A DNA stretch of 64,000 nucleotides from Cryptomeria japonica (GCF_030272615.1 NC_081412.1:687574583-687638582); one strand, 5' to 3'; positions 11,743 through 22,976 are shown, numbered from the stretch's first letter. Made by a program: numbers and translations. Notes: generated from the sequence alone by a model not told the origin.

Positions 11743-13725
11743 TCAAATGCCGCTCTGGCCAGATGCTGTCCCAACACCTCCCCCTACTCCACCACTGGTG
11801 CCTGCACCACTTGATCCATCTCTCCGTGGAGGCCTCATCGAACCACCACTCCCTCCTACATCCCTTGATTTCTCCCTCCTCAAAGGACCCATCACACCCC
11901 CACTGCTCTGCATCCTCTGTGATCGCTCTGATCTCGCCTGCCGCATCTGCGAATAACTGAGAGCTCACTGACTCACTGGCACCACCTGCTCATATAACCC
12001 CCGCCAGTACTCTATCTCCGCCTGAGCTCGCCGCATCTCCCTCATCACCTCCCCTGTAGGCCCCTGTGCTCCTACTCCAACCCGGACTCTCTCCTGCAGC
12101 TCCGCCAATCTCTCCACTGCAGTATCTCTCTCCCGCAGCACCACCGTCAGCTCTGACTCCCGTGCAAATAGCTGCACATCCCTAGCTGCCACCTCTGCCT
12201 CCAAATCCTCTATCCGCGTCTGCAAGCGCACTATAATGTGATCGCACAGATCTCCAGTGGCTCCCTCCCCGGTATCCATAACTACCTCCCCTACACCACC
12301 CTCTCCCGTAGTCCCCTCCCCTCTGTCCATCGGGATCTCCCTCTCCATCCCCCTCCCACTCAGCTGAACTCCTCTCGATATCAGTGGTCCCTGTGAGATC
12401 TATAGAGGCAGTCCACCTCTCCCTCTCCGCTGACTCCGCATCCCCAATCCTCCTCCACCTCCACCACCTCCTCCATCTCCTCCTCCACCACCTCCTCCAT
12501 CTCCTCCTCCATCTCCTCGACCTCTTGCCCTCCTCCGTCTCTGTCCCCTCTCCTCCTCAAACGCTGGGATTGGCTCTGCTGGATCCGATATCCGTAGGAT
12601 CGGGTGCGCCGCCCGATACTGCGTGTACTCATCTGTAACCCCTGCATCAACGACCCTCGGTCGTAGGTCCCATGGCCTCGCTTGTAGTGTCCGAAACTCT
12701 GTCAGTGCCTGATCATAAGGTAGCACTAGACCCCATGCATACCTCTCTCGAATAACTCGAGCATACTCTCCAGATCCACTCGGCAGTCCCTGTTGCCGTC
12801 GGAACTGTCTCATCACTCGCCCAGGCACCTGTCTCTCCACATGATAGGAGGTCCTCCCAATGAGGAATTGGATCATGAAGACATAAGGTAGTGCCTCTGC
12901 GTCACCATCCCATGGCTCACACTCCAAGTATGGCCGCCATATCACTACATCTAGGTCATCCAATGCCCGTCGCCACCACTCTAACTTCCCCAAGTGGGGC
13001 TGACTCATCATGCCACTGTACATAAACATGTACGGCTGATCCACCGCATGGAATCTTAGACTCACCGGTCAAGTCACTGGTAGGTGCTCCCAAGCCCAAA
13101 TGTGTAGCAACGTCATGCCCACTGCTAAGGAACCTCTCCCTCGGTACATTACCTCATGGAGCTCCTGATACATGTGCGCCAGCACACACGGCCCCCATGC
13201 AAATCGGGTCCCCTCGGTCATCATCATCTCGATAACCTGTCCCCATCCCACCGCCAACCCATGTGACCGCCTGTCTGGACACAGCAGTCCTCCCACGATC
13301 CCTGACAAAACTGCTGGAAGTGGCTCATACAGTGCCACTATATCCTCCCATGCGATCGAGCTATCATCAATGAACACATCCTCATCAAAAATCCGCTGCA
13401 CTGCCACAGTCCCCCAGGATCTATCATATGTGACCAGCTCTCCTCGAATCGGAATCCGTAGGATGCGCCACACATCCTCCAAGGTCACAGTCATCTCCCC
13501 CTGTGCCAAATGAAAGGTGCACGTCTCACTGTGCCACCGCTCTGCCAGTGCTGTGATCAATCCATGATTCATACGAATCACGGGCATGTGCATCACCTCA
13601 TAAAGACCAATCGCTGCAATACAATCAATCTCTGCCTGGGTCAATCGATCCCGCAACCCCTGTGTCGCAGGATGGCGCTCGCGTAACTGCAACACGCGCA
13701 GATCCTCCTACACATGGACATTCAT
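11743..13725 (-). pseudogene. Antisense Plant Mobile Domain (PMD) ORF carried by the Tat-type element
   Basis: One minus-strand frame runs from ATG 13725 to a stop at 11743, about 660 codons, on the strand opposite to gag-pol and between integrase and the 3' LTR. The first third matches the Plant Mobile Domain (PF10536): motifs LYEVMHMPVIRMNHGLI, ALAERWHSETCTFHL, GEMTVTLEDVWRILRIPI and a HIWAWEHLP tail. Then come a second conserved block, an Arg-rich then Gly-rich stretch (about 12400-12560), and a predicted coiled coil rich in Glu and Arg (about 11980-12270). Four in-frame stops interrupt it: TAG 13710, TGA 13071, TAG 12402 and TGA 11967. Each is one C-to-T change from Gln or Arg on this strand. 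Host PMD proteins (MAIN/MAIL family) are nuclear and act in silencing and genome stability. The function of this copy is unknown. Confidence 0.82.
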
Positions 13726-13985
13726 CAATCACCATCAGTTGTTTTGTTTTCAAACTTTCTTAAGTTTAAACCTAGACTATCAACAGATACTTTGATCAAG
13801 TATCTTCGGGTCTCAACAGGTAAGCAATCATGGTCACCTAGACTTCAACGAACATTTATTCTAACAAATGACCTAAGTCTCCTCAGGCTGCTATGGTTCA
13901 AAACAACTCCCACTTCACATCGCCACCCATCCATCATTAGGCATCGGGAGATTTTTCTTCATCCAAACTGGGGCATTTCTTTATC
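13726..13985. other. Spacer upstream of the antisense ORF
   Basis: About 260 bp that would hold the 5' leader or promoter of the antisense ORF if it was transcribed independently. No TATA-like element or other recognisable signal seen. Confidence 0.3.
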
Positions 13986-14310
13986 CTAAAGCAAAAGCGC
14001 TATTTAACCAACAAAAGCGCTAGTTTTCAACAATAGCGCTACAACCCTAACAAAAGCGCTCAATCAGCTATACCATAGCGCTACAACTACAAAAGCACTC
14101 AAACCCCTATACAATAGTGCTCTTTTAACACAATAGCGCTCAATTAACCCAGCAATAGTGCTACTTAATCAATAGCGCTAAAACTTGCATACAATAGTGC
14201 TAATGCAGAGCAAAAGCGCTCAAACAAAGGCACAATAGCGCCATTGTGGCACAATAGCGCTAATTCATGGAACAAAAGCGCCAAAACCAAAGTTCCAGCG
14301 CTCTTGCTCC
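13986..14310. repeat. Array of about 16 AGCGCT palindromes at roughly 20-bp spacing
   Basis: Units of the form AAAAGCGCT or AATAGCGCT recur about 16 times. Most cores are a perfect AGCGCT palindrome. Variants are AGTGCT, AGCACT and AGCGCC, mainly C-to-T or G-to-A changes. Spacer sequence is not conserved, so this is a motif array and not a simple satellite. It sits upstream of the antisense ORF and upstream of the 3' LTR. Confidence 0.75.
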
Positions 14311-14704
14311 GACTTGACTTGGACTCAGCTAAAAACCTATCAAAAATGCACAAAAATTAAGTTTTCGAATTTGCGTACTACTGGTCCGTAGTCATCTGGG
14401 CGCTGGAACCGTCGGACTAGCTCGAATTTGTGCTCGGTGATCAGAATCAGCATCGTAGCTGCTGCTCGCTCCTCCAAACGTCACTATCAGAGCTCTCGTT
14501 TTCAACTGGTCACGGTCACAAATGATCCTGTTTTCACCCCATTTATACCCTTCGCCGTCATCGTAACTTCCCCCGTGCTCATCGTCGTGGTCCCCGTGAA
14601 CTTCCCGAGCCCCCCATTTCTCCATTTTTCCTCTGTTTTCTTCTATTTTTCACCCGTATGCCTATCTCCTTCTCTTCTACCACCCTGCCAATTTTCATTC
14701 TTTT

Positions 14705-14750
14705 TCGAGAGATCGCCCGATTTTTCAAAAAAATTCGGCCCGTCTCTCGA
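14705..14750 (+). other. Pre-polypurine-tract hairpin 1
   Basis: TCGAGAGA (14705-14712) pairs perfectly with TCTCTCGA (14743-14750). The same hairpin occurs at the matching place in the element at 50-59 kb (57791-57833). Confidence 0.65.
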
Positions 14751-14811
14751 GGGGCATACCACCCATTAAATTAACATTTTATGGGGCATTTCTTCACACC
14801 TATTTTTCTTT

Positions 14812-14856
14812 CTTTGAAACGAAGCGATAAACCACACCGTCTCAAAGAGGGGCAAA
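14812..14856 (+). other. Hairpin 2 and polypurine tract (plus-strand priming site)
   Basis: CTTTGAAAC (14812-14820) pairs 8 of 9 with GTCTCAAAG (14839-14847). The 3' arm runs into the purine-rich tract CAAAGAGGGGCAAA ending at 14856, immediately before the LTR TG. This is where plus-strand DNA synthesis would be primed. Confidence 0.7.
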
Positions 14857-16263
14857 TGTAGTCACATAAATCTGTCCATTTTAATTAAATGAATATTTCG
14901 TATTTATTTAATTAAAAATTCACTAGCCATCAATTAATTAAATTAATATTTAATTAATTCATCTCCAAACATTCTTCTATTAATTAAATAAATTATTCAA
15001 TTTATTTTAATTAATTCATTAAATCAAATTCAAATCAATTAAATAAATAAAATCTATTTATTTAATTAAAATCCCCTTTTCCTCTTTTAAATAAATTAAA
15101 TAAAACATTTATTTAAATCATTATCCCCACCCCACTTGCATTTTCCTACAAATGCAACTTGCACACATTTATTGAAATAAATGAATTTTTATTTTAAATA
15201 AAATCCTATTTTCCCTCACCCACCAAATCCACTTGCAAAATCTAATCTCCTTCTAGATTCTTCTAACCCCTTCCTAATTAGCCTAATACATCCCCTAATT
15301 ATTGTCACATTCCTAAGAAAAATGGAGTCACTTCTCAAAGACTCCAAAGTCTTTGAAAAGCATTTAATGCTTTGTGTGTTCAACAAATTAACCCCCAAAG
15401 TCTTCCAAGACCACTAATGGCTCTTACATGACCATTTATGGCTCTTACATAACCATTTATGGTTATTTCAAACTTGTCCCCCCAAACATTTATTGTTTTG
15501 ACCATATTCATCCATTTCACATTTGCACAAGAGTTTATCCATTGGATAAAAGCTTTATTCTTTGAATAAAGAGTTTATTCATTCAACCAACCTTGACTCT
15601 AAAATCCCAAGGTCATATCAGGCATTTAATGCTTATTCCCTCCCCTCTCAACCTATCTCACATTGACACTTGTCATCCTGAGATTGGGTTGAAAGCCCTC
15701 GCATGGATTTGAAATCATTCAATCCTGACCCTTGTTGAGATTACTCAATCTCAACCATTCATTGCTCCATTTTCCCTATAAATAGAGCCCATTTCTTCAT
15801 AATCCAGATCTTGAAAACTTGTATGCATTTAAGCTATAGGCATTTTTAGAGAGCATTTTAGCATAATTATCTAATATCTTGTCTTTTTGATAAAATAAAT
15901 CATTTTAGCATCAATAACATAGTATTAGCTTTTCATTTCACATTTAGAGCTATACTACCATCTCAATCCTCCATAAGCATCCATAGTGCAAAAAGCTGCT
16001 GAGAGCTACACTATTTTGGAACTTGGAGAGGAGAGGAACAAGGGAGAAGGAGCTAAGGACATGCTAAGAGGCAGTTGGAGATGCCTCATAATATTTGTTT
16101 CATTTGTTAGATACATTAGCATGCTTTTAGTATCTCTCTTGGTATGCCTTTTTAGATTAGTTTTTGATTGACTAACACTGACGGTTTTGTGTCTTTTTGT
16201 GTTGTTGATCATTTACTAACCTTGTGCCATTTAGGAGGGCGTCACTATCTACTAAACTCTACA
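14857..16263 (+). mobile_element. 3' LTR of the Tat-type element (end uncertain)
   Basis: Begins TGTAGTCACA after the polypurine tract. The first 300 bp is rich in TTAATTAA words, as in the LTRs at 50018, 57936 and 62735. A TATA box (TATAAATAG, about 15777-15785) would start element transcription. The end at CTCTACA (16263) is chosen as the inverse of TGTAG; the first LTR copy is outside the window, so length cannot be checked. Confidence 0.6.
15777..15785 (+). promoter_or_regulatory. TATA box in the 3' LTR
   Basis: TATAAATAG, preceded by pyrimidine-rich sequence, about 920 bp into the LTR. Likely core promoter of the element. Confidence 0.5.
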
Positions 16264-18700
16264 GACAACCTCCATTTCAAGCACCTCATATAAAGGAAAT
16301 ACAAAGCCTAAACCATCTAATGGTAAATTGAAAACCCGTGAACAAAAAACACTCAAAATTATCAACCAAATTATCCCAATTAAAGTTTTCTTATGATATG
16401 TGATAACATGCATCATAAATTGGTCGATGGGTGTAACTCCCCTTTACATCTCTTTTATGTATCCAACAATTTTTTACATTTTCTAAGTAATCTTCCAGAG
16501 GCCAAACTTTTGATCTAGTGGGTAGACTAGTCTCTTTTTTTTTTTAACAGAAGTGATTGAAGAGATCTATTTAATGGGAACCCTTGTAGGCATCAATCAA
16601 GAACCAAATTTTTTTATTTTGCCCAAAAAATGAATTTTTTTATTTTATATAAAAATTTACACCTTTTGTAATCTTAAAATTAGGAGCAAAGGTTATACAC
16701 CATTCCTAGCAATCATATCAATCATTAGATGAAACTTTCTTTTGGCCTAACACTTAGGGTTGTCATCTACACTTTTTCTTCTATCTCTTTCTACCATGCT
16801 ATTATGGTCTACAACAAATCTTTGTAGGGGACAATTTAGTCTCTAAACTCTCTTTAGATTGACTTTGTTTCCTAATATTCGTCAAGTGATATATGATTTC
16901 TCTATGATTATGTCACATAAAACTAAAACATGCAAAGTTGAACTCTAAACTAGTAGGCTAGTACGATCACCAACTCTGATACTACTATAATTAGCCTTGG
17001 GAAAAGCAATAATGCAAACCTAATCATTCACCTTCCACAAACATTTATTAGTTGACTAACAAAACTATCGAGCCCTATTATTTAATAAAACAATAGACTA
17101 CTCATATTTAAATTATTGTTTATACATCAACAATTTCACTATACTCCAATCAATAATGGCAACATAACACCCAATCTTAAATTACTATAATGAACATTTA
17201 ATATAATATAATTTTTGGTCTCTTTCTTATTACAATAATGTGTATATAAAATTTAAAAAAATCTAAAAAAATAACAATTCATGCCAATAGCAATAGTAAA
17301 TCAAATTAATATAATACGACTAGAGTTCATATCCAATGAAGTTGAAACATGAACTTTGTACAAGATCACCCTTCAAAATCACTTAGGTTTTTGTTTAGGA
17401 TTCCCACACTTGAACACACGTGCTCAAAAGGCATTATGAAAGGAATTTAGTTTAGTGTAGATATTGATCTTGAATGAAAATATTTGCCCTCTTATATCCT
17501 CCACCATACACACCCCTAACTTCAAATTTGAACTATTAACATGGATGTGAAAGATTCTACTTTTAAAGTAACAACACAGGAAAGAAAAAAGAAAAAAGAA
17601 AAAACTACTAGAAACGATATGCTACATGCTAGGAAATTAAGAGGTGGATAGAAACATAGGCAAAAATATTGAGGATCAGAGGTTGGCCATATCACAAGAC
17701 TCAAAACTATAGAATGAGGTATCAGGGTTTGAGCAATGGGCATTGGCAATAAGGGAAAGTCTAAAACCCTAACAAGAAGAGGGAAGAGCAAAGTTGGGGA
17801 AAAAAAAAGCATACTTAGGAAGGGAAAACACACAACAATCGAAACAAGAAAGACACAAGTATTGACCTAATATATACATAGTTAGATTGAGTGGAAACAT
17901 GACATGACACAAAGGAAAGCTTTAGAATAGTTAGGAAAGAATATAGCCAAAAAATCACAAAAAATGAGAAGAGGGGATTCTAAATTAGTTGTGTAAAAGA
18001 TTTAGAAGATTGAATGCATGCATGAAAGTGAATATGTTTCAAAATAATGTTCAAAGTGTGTTTTTTAAGAATTTGCATGCCTACTAGCCATTCAAAAATG
18101 GAAAAGCGCCACAAAGAATGGTTCAACTATTTTTAAATAGATGACTTCTCATGAACATTGTCATGATTGTGTTCGTGATCAAGGGTGATATAGTGTCTAG
18201 GTGGACACAAGATCCGATGAAATTAAAAAATTGTAGAGATACTAAATTATGATTGGGTCTACATATCATCTCGACCAAAGGTTTGAAGGTTGGGGAATGA
18301 GCTATATGGATATTGAAACATATGAGTAGATGAACACTAAAATGATTTCACAATATAAAACAAAAATTACCAAGTAGGCAATTTCTAACTCTAGAAACCA
18401 TTTAATCTTTTATTTCTTATTTCTTAATTGACCAAGACCCCAAATAAAAAATAATTTTAAAAATCATTCTATAATTTATTCTAGATAGTATTCAAATTTA
18501 TATTCAAGAATGTTTTTAATTTTTAATAATCAAGTACTTTTTATTTTCTTTATTTTCTTTACATTGAAATATAGAAGTGATAGTCATGATGCAATTAACT
18601 TCTCTTGTAAGAAAAGAGAAGTACTCACAGTTAATTGTTCAATGTTTGTATACTTGAGATAATATTAGGCTCATCAAATTTATATTGACAATCTGATAAA
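16264..18700. other. AT-rich DNA without a recognisable gene
   Basis: Many A/T runs and stops in all frames. No domain, RNA gene or clear transposon end seen. Confidence 0.4.
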
Positions 18701-18720
18701 ATTCGGTAATGGCTATGCTA

Positions 18721-18816
18721 AACTGAAATTTTGACTTCTTATCGATGAGGACTGTCGTTAAATTTATTTGAGATGATGTAAACAATCCTCATTGATGAAG
18801 AGTCAAAACTTCAGTT
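18721..18816. repeat. Imperfect inverted repeat (foldback or hairpin precursor)
   Basis: Arm 18721-18751 matches the reverse complement of 18786-18816 at 26 of 31 positions, with a 34-base loop. All five mismatches are transitions, which leave G-U wobble pairs in one of the two RNA orientations. Pairing continues weakly outward for some bases (ATGGCT on both sides). It could be a small foldback transposon remnant or a small-RNA hairpin. Confidence 0.55.
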
Positions 18817-18830
18817 ATGTAAACATCCAG

Positions 18831-21800
18831 CCATCAATACTATAATACATCATGATAACTGAATAACTGTTTTAATAAAATTCTAATACTCAACTTGATT
18901 TAGAAGATTTGTTTAATCACCTTATCTACTTGCTTAAATGTTTCTTCGAATTTCAACTGCAGGGAATATCTTTGATTCCAACCATTGCATGTCAGTTGAG
19001 ACCTGCCTCTACCAACGTGACTTATACTACGTGGAGATCCCTGCAGAGGAGCAATCTGATATATATCTAATACTTTTTCATGTTGGACTGTTGTCTGGGC
19101 TATGTTTTGAATGGTGGGCCTTACAGTTGTTTGTAGTCGATCACTTCAAATTATTTATCTTTTCTGGTTACATTACAACAGTGAATTATTAGAGTGAGAC
19201 AGAGTTGATCGATTAGACAATCTGAGCCCTTTTGTGGAGCACTTTTTAGCATTGGGAAAAAGGGTACGCGTACACCCTAACTGTACACACAGTTGCATAA
19301 CATCGATTGTAATGGTCCTTACACTGTAAGAATAATTCTGCACTTTTTGAAAATGACTTCTGGATTTGATTCACATGCATTTTTGGTAAGAAAATTATGT
19401 GTCAGAGTGATTAGGGTTGAGGATTAGTGGTTGAACATGTTTTAATGGTTATGATAGTATTTGTTATTTTGATGTTAATATTTATAATAGTATAGTATAC
19501 TGGTTGTGATCTTAAAGTTTTGTACTGATATTCATAGTACTTTGAATTGAATGATATATTTTTAGATTTAAAAAGTTATGAATTATGTGATGTCACATCA
19601 ACAGACAAGCAAAACAAGACTTAATGCACAACTATTCATCTATCCTATTTAGGATCTTTTTAGATACCTCAACAAAAAGCATACTCAGTCACATCAACTG
19701 AGTTAATGAAAATTATTCATCTTCTCTGTTTAGGATCCTTGTAGACACCTCAACAAAAAACATGCTCATGTCACATCAATCGATAATATGGATCAACAAC
19801 CTTAATTATAAACAAGGACCTTGCTAGATAAATTATTGTAAAAAATTGAAAGTAATTTGAAATTGCTATGAATGATTTTGGTAGACTGGATCTCTCTTTT
19901 ATGAATATATTTTGAAACACCGCAAGATATTTTATTTGTTGAATTTTTTAAATTAAATAAAAAGACCCAGATGGCTTGATGTAATTTTGTGATATATGAA
20001 TGAGTCAATTTTTTATCACGAGACTGATGGCATGTGTCAGAACTACAATTCTCATTTCTAACACTTGCCATTTGCTGTAATATAATAATTTTAAATCATG
20101 TTTGATTTGTTATCTTTTTGGATAGGACTTGTTTACAGACTAAAAATATTCGTTTTGGGAATATGTCTAGTAGCTTCCATTTTTTTTTCCAGTTTACAAG
20201 GACTGTTAAATTTCGAGCTGAGGCAAGCAATAACCCTCTAAAATGCTAGAGGTAATTCAATAATGGGCTCGTCTCCGTTGTGATTATTTACTAATTAAGC
20301 ACCAATGGGTTTCATTATCTTCTTATAGTAGTTGTTTTTGTGAATAAAATTTTATAGATTTTACAATAGTGTGGCTCTGCATCATAGGCATAACTAACAC
20401 ATACAGAAACGGATTAAATATTGATTTGACACATGGCAGCTTTGACATTAGAATACATCAGTTGATTTATAATTTAAAAATTAGGCAGTATAGAATTTTT
20501 TCAGACCATCACCTGTAACGGGTATTTCAAAGCAATCCATATCCCGAATGTCCTGTCACACTTGGATAGCTCTGATATTCGACGGTATATTTAAATAGCT
20601 TCCCTCGAAAGTAAAACGTGCATTCAAACGTTTGGTTTGGGTGTAGGATAGTACCATGTCATCTAAGATTCTAACCAATCATCATACAGACTTGAACATC
20701 TGCTCGAAGAAAATTTAACCCCTGAAATATAAACAAACACATATAACTGTTGGTTAATTCTAACATCAGCAGGATTATAATTACCTGTAGATACAGGTAA
20801 GATTTTGAATTCAACATTCATTAATGGTCAACACATTGAATCTTTGTGCAAGTATCAGCTGGAGAGGCTAGGGTTTTAACTGCATAAGAAGTCAGCATTA
20901 GCTCAATTGGTGAATAGAGTACCATATTTTTTTTACTTACATTATTATCTCTTGATTTAATAATCCCCAAAGCCATTCTGTCAGTTCAGACAACTGGAAA
21001 CAGCATAGCAGTACAAAGAATTTTGAGAAGTTGATACCATAGTTTAACCATGAGAGCTTACATTATCTCCATTATTGTGCACCAGTAAAGACTTTTAACA
21101 TGATTCCTGAATCAACTATAAATTTCTTTTATATTTGCCGTTACATGCTTTACATGAAATGTCCAAGAAACTAAGGCAGCATAGTTACCTTGAAGTGTTC
21201 CAAAAACATATCGGATGCATTCATTTGGTTGAATCTTATAATATTTCTTTATATTAATAAGAACCAGGGCCAAACCCACACTGCAAATGCAACGTTCTTA
21301 TATGCCATTGATTTGTTAACACTATAAAAATATTCATTTGAGTTAAATACTTAAAAAGAGCGACATAATGTAGAGAAAAAAAGCAATCCAAATGGAAGTT
21401 TCTGGAAAGGGCCTCCTAGTACTTTCTTGTAATCAGGGATCTTATACATAATTTATATAAATTGAAACAGATTGTTCAACTCCAAACCTTAAATCGTGTA
21501 CTGAACCACACAACTGATAAGCTATGAAACCTGTGCTAAACATGAGAACCAGTGGAGTCTATTTTTCTCCTGTATTGGAATAGCGCAATGAAGGGGATCT
21601 ATTTCCTATTACTCAACAAAATATCCAAAACTCTTTGGTTTTACTGAAACAATAAATATTATTATTTTAAGAATCATTTATAAATCACCTTGCAAAAATT
21701 AATTCTTTCCAATGTATAGTACACTAGTTCAAAGATTACACTCTGAAAATTAAGGGTTGCACTAACTGTGTACCAATTGTAATATCACTGCCTACAAAGG

Positions 21801-22199
21801 GCAGGGATTATAGAGTAATATTTATCGGGAAAATTAATAATCAAACCTGCAACAAAACAAAATGCTTCAATAGTCGAGTATTATACTTGCTCAAGGAGCC
21901 ACAGATTGCATTATAAATTTAATTGACCAATTTGATAATCAAAGCTTAGTCTGTTGGCAGCTCTTGCTAAATATGGACAAAATTTGTTGCTTGTTTGCAA
22001 CAAGAAAAGTGCATTTAATGTCTACAAACTTACAGTCCGAATGTACTTAACACTACCTGTTTGACCTATAAGACATTGGTACATGAAATATATATGGTAC
22101 AACTAAGTTTATATTCCTAATTCAAACTGGCTTCTGCTGATTAGATACATCTAGCTCAAACAACTTCTTTCCCGTGTCTTGCAAATCAATAGTAGGAGG
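18831..22199. other. Intergenic or 3'-flanking DNA of the ARID-HMG gene
   Basis: No gene recognised apart from the dispersed repeat at 19640-19870. A short open stretch at 18938-19192 lacks domain features. Confidence 0.35.
19640..19870. repeat. Dispersed repeat, copy 1
   Basis: The 3' part (about 19755-19865) matches 22640-22745, including TATAAACAAGGACCTTGCTA against TATAAGCAGGGGACTTGCCA and a shared TAAAAAATTG. Differences are mostly A/G and C/T. The 5' part has two tandem units of about 80 bp, each containing a TTTAGGATC..ACACCTCAACAAAAA-type core. Family unknown. Confidence 0.5.
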
Positions 22200-22433
22200 T
22201 TATCCATCATCAGATGATAAATTCTTTATGGCATTCACATCAGAATTTCCTGGAACAGGAGTTTGATGGTTGCTACTGCTTGTCACAGAGCTACTCTCTG
22301 ACAAGGGCTGAGCAATCTGCTTCTGATATGGTATGTGTTCTTGTTTAAGCTCTACTGATTTGACTAGGGGAAGAGCACCAGTAGTTGAGCATGTACCAAT
22401 TGTTGTGAGAGTTGTTGATACCTTTTGTTCCAA
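22200..22433 (-). CDS. Possible alternative or displaced 3' coding exon of the ARID-HMG gene
   Basis: An open stretch of 78 codons downstream of the annotated stop, on the same strand. It is rich in Ser, Thr and Gln and ends NLSSDDG then stop. Composition resembles the low-complexity C-termini of plant ARID-HMG proteins. A GT inside exon 6 could in principle splice to it, but I see no strong acceptor. It is separated from exon 6 by a repeat bounded by inverted arms. It may be a former C-terminal exon or a chance ORF. Confidence 0.25.
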   Translation of the reverse strand: MEQKVSTTLTTIGTCSTTGALPLVKSVELKQEHIPYQKQIAQPLSESSSVTSSSNHQTPVPGNSDVNAIKNLSSDDG

Positions 22434-22804
22434 AAATTGAACAAATAAAACCTATTGTTTGAAACATAAAATATCAATTTTTGTTAGGAAATGTACCAAT
22501 AGTTCTTAGGAAATGTACTAATATTGTAAAAATAACCAATCAGGTGATGCCATATCAGCTGCACAACTATTGGGGCCTCTTTTGCATGCCTATTGGTCTC
22601 ACTTTTTTTGGGGCTGTTTTGGACACCTTGGCAAAAAGCATGCTGATGTGGCACCATACTTATGATGTGGTGCTGAAAGCTTAGTTATAAGCAGGGGACT
22701 TGCCAAGTAAGCTACTATAAAAAATTGGGAGTGATTTAAAATTTCCACGTAAGATTTTGAGAAGCGCTAAGTTAAGGTGATCAACTACTGGGGCTCTTCC
22801 CCTA
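22365..22804. repeat. Repeat bounded by 27-bp inverted arms, overlapping the gene's stop codon
   Basis: Arm 22365-22391 matches the reverse complement of 22778-22804 at 25 of 27 positions. The right arm contains the TAG stop (22785-22787) of the ARID-HMG gene. The interior includes the second copy of the dispersed repeat (about 22480-22745). This looks like a MITE-like insertion at the gene's 3' end. Confidence 0.5.
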
Positions 22805-22976
22805 CATTCAAATCAATATCACTCAAGTGATCACATTTTGTCTCCATCTGCAAGCTACTCAGAGAACTGCTGGTTCCAACCACAACACCTTGAGCCTGAA
22901 GTCGCTTTCTTTCCTTGTATTCGCACATCTCTTTTCTATAGCGTTCCTTTTCTTGTATACCACGTTCTTGATAGGG
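22785..22976 (-). CDS. ARID-HMG gene exon 6 (HMG helix 3 and C-terminus)
   Basis: 192 nt after acceptor GGCAG, beginning PYQERGIQEKERYRKEM, helix 3 of the HMG box. Ends SDIDLNVGEEPQ. The TAG stop lies inside a 27-bp inverted arm, so the present C-terminus may have been set by a repeat insertion. Confidence 0.85.
   Translation of the reverse strand, partial: PYQERGIQEKERYRKEMCEYKERKRLQAQGVVVGTSSSLSSLQMETKCDHLSDIDLNVGEEPQ

Larger units (their letters stand above)
1..16263 (+). mobile_element. Ty3/gypsy LTR retrotransposon, Tat-clade type, 5' LTR outside the window
   Basis: The order leader, gag, protease, RT, RNase H, second archaeal-type RNase H, integrase, long 3' region, polypurine tract and LTR is seen directly. 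A second RNase H between the first RNase H and integrase is characteristic of the Tat clade. No LTR or primer-binding site is visible in bases 1-1232, so the window opens inside the 5' leader. The 3' LTR begins at TG 14857 after a polypurine tract. Its end is placed at CTACA (16263), inverse to the TGTAG start, but this is uncertain without the other LTR. The coding region is dead: seven nonsense codons and an inserted solo LTR. It also carries an antisense ORF at 11743-13725. Confidence 0.88.

Noticed and set aside
13986-14310. CRISPR-like array
   Set aside because: The repeated core is only 6-9 bp, spacing is irregular, and the context is a plant retrotransposon.
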